A stretch of DNA of 64,000 bases from contig NZ_BMOT01000005.1 of NCBI RefSeq assembly GCF_014647215.1, forward strand, positions 124,001 to 188,000, given 5' to 3'. The DNA comes from Shewanella aestuarii. Lineage in GTDB: Bacteria > Pseudomonadota > Gammaproteobacteria > Enterobacterales > Shewanellaceae. The position numbers and the translations under genes are program-made. This document shows positions 8,103 through 17,920 of the stretch, piece after piece; the stretch's first letter is position 1, and each line of letters starts with the position of its first letter. A model generated the notes under the pieces. It was not told where the DNA came from, did no database searches, and saw only the letters and a program-made list of their open reading frames with translations.

Positions 8103-8119
8103 TTGGCATGTTGCTTGCT
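8103..8119 (+). promoter_or_regulatory. Sigma54 promoter for flgF operon
   Basis: TTGGCATGTTGCTTGCT with GG at 8105-8106 and GC at 8117-8118, exact N10 spacing. It predicts a start near 8130 and a short leader to flgF at 8167. Confidence 0.92.
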
Positions 8120-8166
8120 TTAACTAGTTAATATCTTTATTTGAAGCATTATTGACGGAGCGGCAG

Positions 8167-8910
8167 ATGGACAAATTTTTGTATGTTGCAATGAGCGGCG
8201 CAAAACAAGGCATGAATGCTTTGGCTGTTCGTGCGAACAACCTAGCCAATGCCAACACTGATGGTTTTAAGTCAGACATGACGCAAGCTAGAGCAATGCA
8301 AGCGTTTGGTGAAGGCTTACCAACTCGAGTGTTTTCGATGATTGAAAGCCCCGGAACGAATTTTTCTTCAGGTCCAATTAAAAGTACCGGACGCGATTTA
8401 GACATTGCCATAAAAGGCGATGGTTGGATTGCGGTTCAGGCCGCCGATGGCTCAGAGGCTTATACCCGAGCTGGTGGTTTGAAATTTGATAATACGGGGC
8501 TGCTTATCAATAGCCGCAACACACCCATTATGGGTGATGCTGGGCCAATTGTGTTACCGCTGCCTATTGATAAAGTGCAAATTTCACCAGATGGGATTAT
8601 TTCAGTAAGACCACAAGGTGCAACCGCGGAAGTGATTGAAGAAGTGGCTAGGATAAAGTTTGTTAATCCTGGTAATGATCAAATGATGCGCGGCGAAGAT
8701 GGGCTATTCCGTTTGATGTCAGGCTTACCTGCCCCCAAAGATCCTATGGTTCAAGTAGAAAGCGGTGCCATCGAGGGCAGTAATGTTAATCCGGTGCATG
8801 AAATGGTGGCGATGATTGACATTCAACGCCAGTACGAAATGCAAGTCAAAATGATGAAAAATGCGGAAGAAGCCGATCGTTCTTCTTCGTCGTTATTAAG
8901 AATTGGTTAG
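8167..8910 (+). CDS. flgF: FlgF, proximal rod protein
   Basis: A 247-residue rod subunit. It starts MDKFLYVAMSGAKQGMNALA and has the axial motif NNLANANTDGFKSDM at about residues 27-41; the C-terminus carries VNPVHEMVAMIDIQRQYEMQV. The ATG at 8167 has GGAG at 8157-8160; a TTG at 8152 would place a start upstream of that site and is rejected. First gene after the flgF sigma54 promoter and 11 bp ahead of flgG. Confidence 0.95.
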   Translation: MDKFLYVAMSGAKQGMNALAVRANNLANANTDGFKSDMTQARAMQAFGEGLPTRVFSMIESPGTNFSSGPIKSTGRDLDIAIKGDGWIAVQAADGSEAYTRAGGLKFDNTGLLINSRNTPIMGDAGPIVLPLPIDKVQISPDGIISVRPQGATAEVIEEVARIKFVNPGNDQMMRGEDGLFRLMSGLPAPKDPMVQVESGAIEGSNVNPVHEMVAMIDIQRQYEMQVKMMKNAEEADRSSSSLLRIG

Positions 8911-8921
8911 GAGTCTTAATT

Positions 8922-9710
8922 ATGCATCCAGCTCTGTGGATTAGTAAAACGGGTTTAGACGCCCAACAAACCGATATAGCGGTGATCTCTAATAACGTCG
9001 CCAATGCCAGCACTATCGGCTACAAAAAAAGCCGTGCGGTGTTTGAGGATTTGCTTTATCAAACTATCAACCAGGCAGGTGGGATCAGTGCCGACAATAC
9101 TAAATTACCTAATGGCTTAAATTTAGGCGCGGGTACTAAAGTGGTTGCAACGCAAAAAATGTTTACCCAAGGCAACATGCTAACGACGGATAACTCGTTA
9201 GATTTAATGATTGAAGGCCCTGGATTTTTTGAAGTTCAAATGCCTGATGGCACAGCGGCTTATACTCGTAATGGCCAATTTAGCTTAGACGATACCGGAC
9301 AGATTGTAACACCGGGCTCGGGTTATGTATTGCAGCCTCCCATCACTATTCCTGAAGACGCGATGAGCATTACCGTATCAGCAGAAGGTGAAGTGTCAGT
9401 TAAGTTAGCGGGGACGACTGAAAGTCAAACCATTGGCCAGCTCACGATGACAGATTTCATTAATCCATCAGGGCTAGACCCATTAGGTCAAAATCTTTAT
9501 ACCGAAACGGGTGCAAGTGGTACACCTATTCAAGGAACGGCATCGTTAGATGGTTTAGGGGCTATTCGTCAGGGAGCGTTAGAAACATCTAACGTGAATG
9601 TGACCGAAGAGTTGGTGAATTTAATTCAAAGTCAGCGGATTTACGAAATGAACTCAAAAGTGATTTCAGCGGTAGATCAAATGCTGTCCTATGTAAACCA
9701 AAACCTATAA
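8922..9710 (+). CDS. flgG: FlgG, distal rod protein
   Basis: A 262-residue distal rod subunit, the usual FlgG length. It begins [20 protein letters not shown] with [24 protein letters not shown] and ends [40 protein letters not shown], both diagnostic when read as short blocks. [20 protein letters not shown] lies mid-protein and is the typical FlgG/FlgF beta-rich block. The distal rod passes through the P and L rings made by FlgI and FlgH, encoded next. Confidence 0.96.
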   Translation: MHPALWISKTGLDAQQTDIAVISNNVANASTIGYKKSRAVFEDLLYQTINQAGGISADNTKLPNGLNLGAGTKVVATQKMFTQGNMLTTDNSLDLMIEGPGFFEVQMPDGTAAYTRNGQFSLDDTGQIVTPGSGYVLQPPITIPEDAMSITVSAEGEVSVKLAGTTESQTIGQLTMTDFINPSGLDPLGQNLYTETGASGTPIQGTASLDGLGAIRQGALETSNVNVTEELVNLIQSQRIYEMNSKVISAVDQMLSYVNQNL

Positions 9711-9720
9711 GGGGGCGGTG

Positions 9721-10395
9721 ATGAGTAAATACCTAGCGTTAGCAGCCATGTTGCTGTTGGTCGGTTGCAGTTCTACTCAAAAGAAGCCGATCCCTGATGA
9801 TCCGTTTTATGCGCCAGTTTATCCAGAGGAACCACGGACTCAAACTGTAGCAACAGGTTCAATTTATATGGACTCGCAAGCGTCAAGTTTGTACTCAGAT
9901 ATCCGAGCTCATAAAGTTGGCGACATTATTACAGTGGTATTAAAGGAGTCTACTCAAGCCTCTAAAAGTGCGAATAATGAGCTTAAAAAAGGCAGTGATT
10001 TGAGTGTAGATCCACTTTATGCCGGAGGTGGCAATGTCACGATTAAAGGGGTGCCGTTAGATTTACGATACTCAGACAGTATGAACACCAAGCGTGAAGC
10101 GGATGCCGATCAATCTAACAGTTTAGATGGCAGTATTTCAGCAAACGTGATGCAAGTTTTAGGAAACGGCAATTTAGTTATTCGGGGCGAAAAATGGATA
10201 TCGATTAACAATGGTGACGAATTTATTCGTGTTACTGGCATTGTACGTAGTCAAGATATCACCCCCGACAACACCATTGAGTCTACGCGCGTTGCAAATG
10301 CCCGAATTCAATATAGCGGTACAGGCACTTTTGCCGACACTCAAAAAGTGGGCTGGTTAAGCTCGTTCTTTATGGGTGAGTGGTGGCCTTTCTAA
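9721..10395 (+). CDS. flgH: FlgH, L-ring lipoprotein
   Basis: A 224-residue outer-membrane lipoprotein that forms the L ring bushing. A lipoprotein signal peptide ends in LLVGC with the lipidated cysteine at residue 16. Family blocks follow: [20 protein letters not shown] (about residues 60-79), [19 protein letters not shown] and [20 protein letters not shown]. The ATG at 9721 is preferred over a GTG at 9718 because the GGGGG at 9711-9715 is otherwise too close. It is followed 10 bp later by flgI. Confidence 0.96.
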   Translation: MSKYLALAAMLLLVGCSSTQKKPIPDDPFYAPVYPEEPRTQTVATGSIYMDSQASSLYSDIRAHKVGDIITVVLKESTQASKSANNELKKGSDLSVDPLYAGGGNVTIKGVPLDLRYSDSMNTKREADADQSNSLDGSISANVMQVLGNGNLVIRGEKWISINNGDEFIRVTGIVRSQDITPDNTIESTRVANARIQYSGTGTFADTQKVGWLSSFFMGEWWPF

Positions 10396-10405
10396 GGGGT
10401 ATGAC

Positions 10406-11506
10406 ATGAACATTAAACCTATTTTAACCATGTTATTTACAGCATGTATGGTGATTGCTGCACCTGTTGATGCACAGCGAATCAAAGATATTGCCAATGT
10501 ACAGGGTGTGCGTAATAACCAGTTAGTGGGTTACGGTATTGTCGTGGGTTTACCGGGTACCGGCGAAAAAACACGATACACAGAACAAACGTTTAAAACC
10601 ATGCTGAAAAATTTCGGCATTAATCTACCAGATTCAGTCAGACCCAAAGTTAAAAACGTAGCTGTGGTTGCTGTGCATGCTGATATGCCTGCATTTATTA
10701 AACCGGGTCAAACACTTGACGTTACCGTATCGAGTATCGGTGAAGCTAAAAGTTTACGCGGGGGCACTTTACTGCAAACTTTTTTGAAAGGGGTTGATGG
10801 TAATGTTTATGCTATCGCTCAGGGTAGCTTGGTTGTCAGTGGTTTTAGTGCTGAAGGATTAGATGGCTCTCAGGTGATTCAAAATACCCCCACAGTGGGA
10901 CGTATTCCCAGTGGTGCGATTGTCGAACGTAGTGTGTTGTCACCATTTGCCAGCGGTGATCACCTAACCTTTAACTTACGTCGTGCCGATTTTTCGACAG
11001 CCAAAAGAATGGCTGATGCCATTAATGATTTACTTGGTCCTGGTATGGCCCGTGCTTTAGATGCGAGTTCTATTCAGGTCAGTGCCCCAAGAGATGCTTC
11101 GCAGCGAGTGTCTTTTTTAGCGACCCTTGAAAATGTTGAAGTTGAGCCCGCTGATGAATCAGCTAAGGTCATCGTGAATTCTCGTACAGGTACGATTGTT
11201 GTCGGTAAAAATGTTCAATTATTACCAGCCGCGGTAACGCATGGTGGTTTGACCGTTACCATAGCCGAAGCCACTCAAGTCTCTCAGCCTAATGCATTAG
11301 CTGGGGGGCAAACCGTTGTGACTACTAATAGCACGATAGATGTAGAACAAAGCGATCGCCGCATGTTTATGTTTAATCCTGGTACCACCCTTGATGAGTT
11401 AGTGCGTGCGGTAAATCTAGTAGGCGCGGCCCCTTCAGACGTATTAGCCATTCTCGAAGCGTTAAAGATGGCAGGCGCTTTGCATGGTGAACTCATCATC
11501 ATCTAA
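10406..11506 (+). CDS. flgI: FlgI, periplasmic P-ring protein
   Basis: A 366-residue protein with a cleavable signal peptide ([20 protein letters not shown], cleavage near residue 24 before QRIKDIA). The sequence [20 protein letters not shown] and [20 protein letters not shown] is the FlgI hallmark, with [16 protein letters not shown] and a C-terminal [20 protein letters not shown] block. ATG 10406 follows AAGGGG at 10394-10399; the frame-open start at 10376 lies inside flgH. FlgI needs FlgA (1826-2533) for assembly. Confidence 0.96.
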   Translation: MNIKPILTMLFTACMVIAAPVDAQRIKDIANVQGVRNNQLVGYGIVVGLPGTGEKTRYTEQTFKTMLKNFGINLPDSVRPKVKNVAVVAVHADMPAFIKPGQTLDVTVSSIGEAKSLRGGTLLQTFLKGVDGNVYAIAQGSLVVSGFSAEGLDGSQVIQNTPTVGRIPSGAIVERSVLSPFASGDHLTFNLRRADFSTAKRMADAINDLLGPGMARALDASSIQVSAPRDASQRVSFLATLENVEVEPADESAKVIVNSRTGTIVVGKNVQLLPAAVTHGGLTVTIAEATQVSQPNALAGGQTVVTTNSTIDVEQSDRRMFMFNPGTTLDELVRAVNLVGAAPSDVLAILEALKMAGALHGELIII

Positions 11507-11566
11507 AAATTGTCACTTTTTATGCGGTAGACAATTTAATAAGCCGACATCTGTAACGGGATTACT

Positions 11567-12694
11567 ATGGAAAAGCTGTCAAATTCTTCGCACTTTCTGG
11601 ATCTAGGAGGACTGGATTCACTTCGTGTTCAGGCCCAGAAAGACGAGAAGGGCGCGCTTAAAGAAGTTGCCAAACAGTTTGAAGGTATCTTTATTCAAAT
11701 GCTGATGAAAAGCATGCGCGATGCTAATGAAGCCTTTAAATCCGACAGTCCATTTAACAGCGACGCAACTGCGTTTTATGAGCAAATGCGTGATCAGCAA
11801 ATGTCGATGGATTTATCTAACAAAGGCATGCTGGGCTTGGCTGAATTAATGGTGCATCAGCTATCGCCTAACGATAGCCCTATGACACCCGCTTCAGTAT
11901 TGCGGGGTAACAGCGACAATCGCGTTAATCCATCGATGTTTGTCAATAACCCAAGTGGATCAGAAGCTGTACCAACATTGCTTGCAGCGAATTCAGATGT
12001 TAATCCATCAGCCATTCCAGTATCTGACCATGCGGCATTTTCAGTGACTTCGGCATCTTCTAAACAGATGATGGATTTAATCTTAGCTGGCAAAGCGCCA
12101 GCAAGTCAGATTGACAAGGTTAACGGCAAGGACTTGCCGACGGCAGTGGTTTCTCGCGATGTGGTAAAACCTACGCAGCGCAAAAGTGAGCCGTTCAGTC
12201 AATTTAATGACCCGCAGCATTTTATTTCAGTTCTTTATCCTCACGCAGAAAAAGCCGCGAAGCAACTGGGCACCACACCTGAAGTGTTAATTGCACAATC
12301 TGCACTAGAAACAGGCTGGGGACAAAAAGTGATCCGCAAGCAAGACGGCACTATGAGTAACAATTTATTCAATATTAAAGCGGATAAACGTTGGGATGGC
12401 GACAAAACCACAGTTAATACGCTTGAATTTGAAAAAGGAATCGCGGTTCAACAACGCGCCGATTTCAGAATGTATGAAAATTTAGAGCAAAGCTTTACTG
12501 ATTTTGTGTCGTTTATTTCACAAAACGATCGGTATCAAGATGCGCGCAAAGTGGCTGCTGAACCACGTCAATTTATAAACGCGTTACAAAAAGCGGGTTA
12601 CGCCACAGACCCTCAATATGCCAAGAAGGTGATCAGGGTTATGCAATCAGTTACTGAAGGACTTAAGTCAGTCATCCCTGGGGAGGCTAAATAA
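11567..12694 (+). CDS. flgJ: FlgJ, rod cap and peptidoglycan hydrolase
   Basis: A 375-residue two-domain protein. Residues about 1-110 match the rod-binding cap domain (LKEVAKQFEGIFIQMLMKSM, FNSDATAFYEQMRDQQMS, KGMLGLAELMV). A variable linker follows, and residues about 215-370 form an N-acetylglucosaminidase-type domain (VLIAQSALETGWGQKVIRK, with the likely catalytic glutamate near residue 248, and NNLFNIKADKRWDG). The hydrolase opens the wall for the rod. The stop shares its last A with the flgK ATG (TAATG), so the two are translationally coupled. Confidence 0.95.
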   Translation: MEKLSNSSHFLDLGGLDSLRVQAQKDEKGALKEVAKQFEGIFIQMLMKSMRDANEAFKSDSPFNSDATAFYEQMRDQQMSMDLSNKGMLGLAELMVHQLSPNDSPMTPASVLRGNSDNRVNPSMFVNNPSGSEAVPTLLAANSDVNPSAIPVSDHAAFSVTSASSKQMMDLILAGKAPASQIDKVNGKDLPTAVVSRDVVKPTQRKSEPFSQFNDPQHFISVLYPHAEKAAKQLGTTPEVLIAQSALETGWGQKVIRKQDGTMSNNLFNIKADKRWDGDKTTVNTLEFEKGIAVQQRADFRMYENLEQSFTDFVSFISQNDRYQDARKVAAEPRQFINALQKAGYATDPQYAKKVIRVMQSVTEGLKSVIPGEAK

Positions 12695-14619
12695 TGGCTA
12701 TTGATTTATTAAACATTGCTCGCCAAGGCGTACTTGCATCTCAGTCTCAACTTGGGGTCACCAGTAATAATATTGCCAACGCCAATACCTTAGGTTATCA
12801 CCGTCAAGTGGCGACTCAAGCCACTACGGAATCACAAAGATTAGGCAATAGTTTCTACGGAACTGGCACTTATGTTTCAGACGTCAAAAGGGTGTACAAC
12901 GAGTTTGCGGCACGTGAGTTACGTATCGGACAAACCAGCTTAAGTGCGGCTGAAACTTCATATACAAAAATGAGTGAGTTAGATCAACTTTATTCACAAA
13001 TTGGTAAAATGGTACCTGCAGGTTTAAATGATTTTTTTGCGAGCATGAATAGCATCGCTGATTTACCTACCGACATGGCCATTAGAAGTAGCGCGCTCGG
13101 TTCGGCTCAAAACTTAGCAAAAACGCTAAATCAAATGCAGTCTCATTTAGATAATCAAACCAAACAGACCAATAGCCAAATTGAGTCAATGACTACCCGC
13201 ATCAATGAAATTAGCAAAGAGCTGGGTAACATCAATTTAGAGCTAATGAAGACGAATGGTCAGGATAGTCAGTTACTCGATAAACAAGATGCGTTGATTC
13301 AAGAGCTCAGTCAATATTCACAAGTTAATGTTATTCCGTTAGATACCGGTGCTAAATCCATCATGTTAGGTGGATCGGTGATGTTGGTGTCGGGTGAAGT
13401 GTCGATGTCAGTCGGTGTTACCACTGGCGACCCATATCCAAATGAACCGCGCATTACGGCAACCACAGGTAATCAATCACTTGTTATTGACCCTTCTAAA
13501 TTAGGCGGCCAATTAGGGGCATTATTTGATTTTCGCAGCGATACTTTGGTGCCTGCAAGCCAAGAGTTAGGTCAACTTGCACTGGGTATTGCCGATGCAT
13601 TTAATGAAATGCAATCCAAAGGTTTTGATTTAAACGGCAACATTGGCCAAAACATCTTTCGCGATATTAATGACCCATTAATGTCATCCGGTCGAGTGGG
13701 TGAATATTCAACCAATACTGGCAATGCAAAGTTAAGTGTGAATATTGACGATGTGGGGGAGTTGAGCGGTGGTGGATATGAATTGTCATTCACAGCGCCT
13801 GGTACATATGAGTTGAAAGATACCCAAACGGGAAAAATCACTCCACTAACACTTAATCCACCAGGCGAGTTGGTTGGCGGCGATGGCTTTACGATCAACA
13901 TAGGTAGTGGTGCTATGGCAGATGGAGATAAATTTGAAATCCGTCCCACCTCGGGAGCGGCATCAGGATTAACGACTGTGATGACCGACCCCAAAGGAAT
14001 AGCGGCTGCGGCACCTAAAATTACCGCTGACTCAGCCAACTCTGGTGAGATGGATGTCAAAGTGAATAGTATTAATCGCAACGCGGCGGGATTTCCGACA
14101 ACGGGCGGCGAGCTGACAGTAAGAATTGACAGTGCCACTAATACCTTTGAAGTTTTTGATGCTGCAGGCACCTCTGTCGCTGGACCAAGCGCATTTACGC
14201 CACCGCAAATAAATACAACCTTTGGATTCAGCTTTGAAATTGATGATACGTCAACCGCTGGGGTGACTGACAGCTTTACTTTTGACCTCTCTTTTGCCGA
14301 AGGGGACAACACCAATGCCGTTGCCATGGCAGAGCTTGCTGATACTAAATTAATGAACGGTGGCACAACCACATTAACGGGGGTATTTGAAAATACCAAA
14401 CTGGATGTGGGTAATAAAACCAAAGCGGCAGAAGTACGTGTAGGTTCAGCCGATGCCATTTATCAACAAGCTTATAACCGAGTGCAAAGTGAATCTGGTG
14501 TAAACCTTGACGAAGAAGCGGCTAACTTAATGCGTTTTCAACAATCTTATCAAGCATCTGCGCGAATAATGACTACTGCGCAACAATTATTTGACACTTT
14601 AATTAGTTCTGTTCGATAG
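12694..14619 (+). CDS. flgK: FlgK, hook-filament junction protein 1
   Basis: A 641-residue junction protein, about 90 residues longer than the E. coli one, the extra lying in the variable middle (about residues 340-560) rather than in the conserved ends. The N-terminus has VTSNNIANANTLGYHRQVAT (about residues 24-43) and the C-terminus ESGVNLDEEAANLMRFQQSY then QASARIMTTAQQLFDTLISS. It is exported with the help of FlgN and forms the first ring on the hook. It overlaps flgJ by one base and is followed 12 bp later by flgL. Confidence 0.96.
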   Translation: MAIDLLNIARQGVLASQSQLGVTSNNIANANTLGYHRQVATQATTESQRLGNSFYGTGTYVSDVKRVYNEFAARELRIGQTSLSAAETSYTKMSELDQLYSQIGKMVPAGLNDFFASMNSIADLPTDMAIRSSALGSAQNLAKTLNQMQSHLDNQTKQTNSQIESMTTRINEISKELGNINLELMKTNGQDSQLLDKQDALIQELSQYSQVNVIPLDTGAKSIMLGGSVMLVSGEVSMSVGVTTGDPYPNEPRITATTGNQSLVIDPSKLGGQLGALFDFRSDTLVPASQELGQLALGIADAFNEMQSKGFDLNGNIGQNIFRDINDPLMSSGRVGEYSTNTGNAKLSVNIDDVGELSGGGYELSFTAPGTYELKDTQTGKITPLTLNPPGELVGGDGFTINIGSGAMADGDKFEIRPTSGAASGLTTVMTDPKGIAAAAPKITADSANSGEMDVKVNSINRNAAGFPTTGGELTVRIDSATNTFEVFDAAGTSVAGPSAFTPPQINTTFGFSFEIDDTSTAGVTDSFTFDLSFAEGDNTNAVAMAELADTKLMNGGTTTLTGVFENTKLDVGNKTKAAEVRVGSADAIYQQAYNRVQSESGVNLDEEAANLMRFQQSYQASARIMTTAQQLFDTLISSVR

Positions 14620-14631
14620 GAGAATTAAATT

Positions 14632-15834
14632 ATGCGTATTTCTACCGGGCAAATGTTTCATCAAAATACGACCAGTATTTTACAAAAGCAAACATCAACC
14701 AATAAAATTTTGGAACAGTTATCTACGGGTAAAAAAATAAATACTGCAGGTGATGATCCTGTGGCTGCAATTGTTATTGATAATTTGAAGCAAAAAAATG
14801 CATTGGTTGGACAGTATGTTAAAAATATTGACTACGCCACTAATCATCTTTCTATGGCTGAAAGCAAACTTGGCAGCGCAGAAACACTGGTTACAACTAT
14901 GCGTGAGCAGCTATTACGCGGCGCAAACGGCAGTTTGAGTTCGGTTGAGCGGCAAATGGTTGCCGATGAAATGAAGGCCAGCTTAGAAGAGTTAATGTCG
15001 ATTGCTAATACCAAAGATGAATCTGGTAATTACCTATTTGCAGGATTTAAAACGAATGAACGCCCTTTTGCTTTTGATAGTGCAGGAGAAGTGGTTTACA
15101 GCGGTGATTCAGGTGTAAGGCACAGTATTGTATCGCAAAACATTAATGTTGCTACTAATGTTGCTGGCGACACTGCTTTCATGTCTGCACCAAATCCACT
15201 GGGCGACTACGGTGTCAACTATTTGTCATCACAGCAAGGCGACTTCAAGCTTACTGGCGCAAACATTGTAAACCCAGGTACCCATGTGGAAGATACATAC
15301 ACTTTCAACTTTGTTGCCAATGGTACGGGTGTCGATTTGCAAGTGATTGATTCATTTGGCGCAAATGTAACAACTGTGCCCAATTTTGACTCCAATAATC
15401 CAGTTACTTTCAATGGTATAGAAGTGACTTTATCTGGTGCTCCTATGGCGGGAGATAGTTTTACCCTTGAGCCACAATCCGAAGTCAGCATTTTAGATAC
15501 GCTACAGCAAGCTATATCGCTGCTTGAAACACCTGATGCGACAAATACCCCTCAAGGAAAGTCAAAGTTGGCACAGCTCTTGAATGATATTGATAGTGGT
15601 CAAAATCAAGTCAGTTCTGCGAGAGGGATTGCAGGAAACAACTTAAAGGCGCTTGAGAATATCACCAGCAATCATGACGAAGAGCTCATTATTAATAATA
15701 GTGCGTTAGCTAAGTTAGAAGATTTAGACATGGCAGCTGCGATCACTGAATTTGAAAAGCAACAATTAGCACTTAATGCAGTATCGAGTGTTTTTGGAAG
15801 AGTAGGTACGCTTTCATTGTTTGATTACTTATAA
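14632..15834 (+). CDS. flgL: FlgL, hook-filament junction protein 3
   Basis: A 400-residue junction protein that joins FlgK to flagellin. It is flagellin-like at both ends: MRISTGQMFHQNTTSILQKQ, LEQLSTGKKINTAGDDPVAA (about residues 28-47) and a C-terminal LAKLEDLDMAAAITEFEKQQ then LALNAVSSVFGRVGTLSLFD. Close spacing to flgK (12 bp, GGAG ribosome site) indicates one transcript. No terminator is evident between flgL and flaA. Confidence 0.95.
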   Translation: MRISTGQMFHQNTTSILQKQTSTNKILEQLSTGKKINTAGDDPVAAIVIDNLKQKNALVGQYVKNIDYATNHLSMAESKLGSAETLVTTMREQLLRGANGSLSSVERQMVADEMKASLEELMSIANTKDESGNYLFAGFKTNERPFAFDSAGEVVYSGDSGVRHSIVSQNINVATNVAGDTAFMSAPNPLGDYGVNYLSSQQGDFKLTGANIVNPGTHVEDTYTFNFVANGTGVDLQVIDSFGANVTTVPNFDSNNPVTFNGIEVTLSGAPMAGDSFTLEPQSEVSILDTLQQAISLLETPDATNTPQGKSKLAQLLNDIDSGQNQVSSARGIAGNNLKALENITSNHDEELIINNSALAKLEDLDMAAAITEFEKQQLALNAVSSVFGRVGTLSLFDYL

Positions 15835-15887
15835 GTAGTTGTCATTAAGAAAGCTCCATTAAAGAAATCGTTAAATTGTAAAATTTA

Positions 15888-15908
15888 GCCAAGCTCCACA
15901 GTCTTGGC
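15888..15908 (+). other. Leader hairpin upstream of flaA
   Basis: Perfect 6-bp arms GCCAAG (15888-15893) and CTTGGC (15903-15908) around a 9-nt loop, ending about 27 nt before the flaA ATG and just upstream of its GAGGAA ribosome site. It may affect flagellin message stability or translation. Confidence 0.45.
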
Positions 15909-15935
15909 AGCACAACTAGGAATGAGGAAATATTT

Positions 15936-16757
15936 ATGGCTATTACAGTAAATACAAACGTAACTTCGATGAAGGCGCAAAAAAACCTAAACATGTCAAC
16001 CGGCGCGTTAAATACCTCCATGGAACGTTTATCCAGTGGTTTACGTATTAACAGTGCTAAAGATGACGCTGCTGGTTTAGCTATTTCTAACCGCTTGAAC
16101 TCTCAAGTTCGTGGTTTAGAAGTAGGTATGCGTAATGCGAACGATGCAATTTCAATCGCTCAGATCGCTGAAGGTGCAATGCAAGAACAAACCAACATGT
16201 TGCAACGTATGCGCGACTTGACCATCCAATCTGAAAATGGTGCAAACAGCGCTGACGATTTAATTGCGTTAAAAGCTGAGATGGATCAGCTAGCAACAGA
16301 GATCACTGCGATTGGTAACAGTACGGCTTTTGGTAACACCAAATTAATGACAGGTGGCTTCTCTGGCGGCAAATTATTCCAAGTTGGCCATCAAGAGGGC
16401 GAGGATGTCACAGTTAAAGTGAACACCAACAATGCAAGTTCACTTTCAGTTGGGGCGTTAACTGTATTGACATCAGCGGGTCGTAATTCTGCTTTAGGTA
16501 AAATTGACAGTGCAATTAATAAAATTGACACCCAACGCGCAGCATTAGGTGCGGTGCAAAACCGTTTAGCACATAACATTGCTAACAGTGCTAATACCCA
16601 AGCTAACGTTGCAGATGCAAAAAGCCGTATCGTAGATGTGGATTTTGCAAAAGAAACCTCAACCATGACTAAGAACCAGGTTCTGCAGCAAACAGGTTCT
16701 GCAATGCTTGCTCAAGCGAACCAATTACCTCAAGTTGCATTATCTCTATTAGGATAA
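15936..16757 (+). CDS. flaA: FlaA, flagellin
   Basis: A 273-residue flagellin with the conserved N-terminal ([40 protein letters not shown]) and C-terminal ([40 protein letters not shown]) helices that form domains D0 and D1. The central part (about residues 140-190) is short, so the large surface domains D2 and D3 of enteric flagellins are absent, as usual for Shewanella. It is a tandem paralogue of flaB at 17042. A good sigma28 promoter is not visible upstream. A terminator follows, so flaA and flaB are separate units. Confidence 0.96.
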   Translation: MAITVNTNVTSMKAQKNLNMSTGALNTSMERLSSGLRINSAKDDAAGLAISNRLNSQVRGLEVGMRNANDAISIAQIAEGAMQEQTNMLQRMRDLTIQSENGANSADDLIALKAEMDQLATEITAIGNSTAFGNTKLMTGGFSGGKLFQVGHQEGEDVTVKVNTNNASSLSVGALTVLTSAGRNSALGKIDSAINKIDTQRAALGAVQNRLAHNIANSANTQANVADAKSRIVDVDFAKETSTMTKNQVLQQTGSAMLAQANQLPQVALSLLG

Positions 16758-16774
16758 TTTGATAAAGAGATATT

Positions 16775-16807
16775 AATCAGCCTCAACATAGAGGCTGATT
16801 TTGTTTC
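16775..16807 (+). terminator. Intrinsic terminator after flaA
   Basis: Perfect 10-bp stem AATCAGCCTC (16775-16784) with GAGGCTGATT (16791-16800), 6-nt loop, followed by TTGTTT. Confidence 0.85.
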
Positions 16808-16930
16808 TGAAAGTCTCTAAATAGCTTCTGTACAGCTGATTCTTTAAAAATTTATTATTCTGTTAAATATTGTTTTCCCAGAAATTTTTTTATTCAATCG
16901 ACTTTGAACAAAAAAAAGTCAAAAAAAGAC

Positions 16931-16957
16931 TAAAGAATAAAACTGACTTGCCGTTAC
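16931..16957 (+). promoter_or_regulatory. Sigma28 (FliA) promoter for flaB
   Basis: TAAAGAAT (16931-16938), 11-nt spacer, GCCGTTAC (16950-16957). Spacing is exact and 12 of 16 positions match consensus. An A-rich tract at about 16908-16930 lies upstream and could act as an UP-like element. The leader to flaB is about 78 nt. Confidence 0.85.
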
Positions 16958-16970
16958 ATATATTGTAACG
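16952..16970 (+). promoter_or_regulatory. Inverted repeat over the flaB promoter start site
   Basis: Perfect 7-bp arms CGTTACA (16952-16958) and TGTAACG (16964-16970) with a 5-bp TATAT centre. It overlaps the sigma28 -10 element and the expected transcription start, the place where a repressor would act. Confidence 0.5.
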
Positions 16971-16981
16971 AGCAAGACCTG

Positions 16982-17021
16982 TCTGACTTGAGCAAAGCAA
17001 ACAGGCATATCTCAAGTCAGA
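16982..17021 (+). other. Strong hairpin in the flaB 5' leader
   Basis: Perfect 11-bp arms TCTGACTTGAG (16982-16992) and CTCAAGTCAGA (17011-17021), 18-nt loop, ending about 10 nt before the GAGGAA ribosome site. CCTG just 5' of the stem (16978-16981) can also pair with CAGG in the loop (17002-17005), which would make a pseudoknot-like fold. Confidence 0.65.
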
Positions 17022-17041
17022 ATAAATATGAGGAAGCAATC

Positions 17042-17860
17042 ATGGCTATCACAGTAAACACTAATGTTACATCATTAAAAGCACAGAAAAATTTGAATTC
17101 ATCTTCTGGTGCACTTGCGACTTCTATGGAACGTTTGTCAAGTGGTTTGCGTATTAACAGCGCAAAAGACGATGCGGCAGGTCTGGCTATTTCTAACCGA
17201 TTAAACTCTCAGGTTCGTGGTTTAGAGGTTGGTATGCGAAATGCGAACGATGCAATCTCTATTGCACAGATTGCTGAAGGCGCAATGCAAGAACAAACTA
17301 ACATGTTGCAACGTATGCGTGACTTAGCAATTCAAGCTGAAAACGGTGCAAACAGTGCAGACGATTTAGGTGCATTAGAAGCAGAGATGGATCAGTTAGC
17401 ATTAGAAATAACTGCGATTGGTACAACTACAGCATTTGGTAACACCAAGTTGATGACTGGTACTTTCTCTGCAGGTTCTAAATTCCAAGTAGGCCATCAA
17501 GAAGGTGAAGATGTCACCATTAAAGTGAAGAAAACTGATGCTGGTACGCTATCTGTTGGCTCACTTTCAGTCGCGACATCTACTGGTCGTAACGCTGCTC
17601 TTGGTAAAATTGACGCTGCGATTAAGAATATCGATACTCAACGTGCTGACTTAGGTGCGATACAAAACCGTTTAGCACACAACATCAGCAACAGTGCGAA
17701 TACTCAAGCAAACGTTGCCGATGCTAAATCTCGTATTGTAGATGTCGATTTCGCCAAAGAAACGTCAGCTATGACGAAGAACCAAGTACTTCAACAAACG
17801 GGTTCTGCGATGTTGGCTCAGGCTAACCAGTTACCACAAGTCGCGTTATCTTTACTATAA
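17042..17860 (+). CDS. flaB: FlaB, flagellin
   Basis: A 272-residue flagellin nearly identical to FlaA in both terminal regions and differing mainly at about residues 120-200 (for example [20 protein letters not shown] in FlaB). ATG 17042 is used, matching the FlaA start and preceded by GAGGAA; an in-frame TTG at 16988 would put the leader hairpin into the coding region. It has its own sigma28 promoter, leader structures and terminator, so its level can differ from FlaA. In related bacteria the two flagellins occupy different parts of one filament; whether this holds here cannot be seen. Confidence 0.96.
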   Translation: MAITVNTNVTSLKAQKNLNSSSGALATSMERLSSGLRINSAKDDAAGLAISNRLNSQVRGLEVGMRNANDAISIAQIAEGAMQEQTNMLQRMRDLAIQAENGANSADDLGALEAEMDQLALEITAIGTTTAFGNTKLMTGTFSAGSKFQVGHQEGEDVTIKVKKTDAGTLSVGSLSVATSTGRNAALGKIDAAIKNIDTQRADLGAIQNRLAHNISNSANTQANVADAKSRIVDVDFAKETSAMTKNQVLQQTGSAMLAQANQLPQVALSLL

Positions 17861-17887
17861 TATAAGATAAGTCTGTAAGTATTAATA

Positions 17888-17920
17888 GGGAGATTCGCTG
17901 GCGGATCTCCCTTTGTTGTC
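17888..17920 (+). terminator. Intrinsic terminator after flaB
   Basis: GGGAGATTCG (17888-17897) pairs with CGGATCTCCC (17902-17911), 10 bp with one wobble, 4-nt loop, followed by TTTGTTGTCT. Confidence 0.85.

Noticed and set aside
13572-14459. Long open frame (295 codons) on the minus strand inside flgK
   Set aside because: It lies wholly opposite the flgK coding sequence, has low-complexity serine/valine/proline-rich content typical of a mirror frame, and no ribosome site or family motif.
15904-15920. TTGGCA upstream of flaA as a sigma54 promoter
   Set aside because: The -24 half is good but no GC falls 10 nt after GG, and transcription would start only a few bases before the ATG. The TTGGC is better explained as the 3' arm of the leader hairpin.
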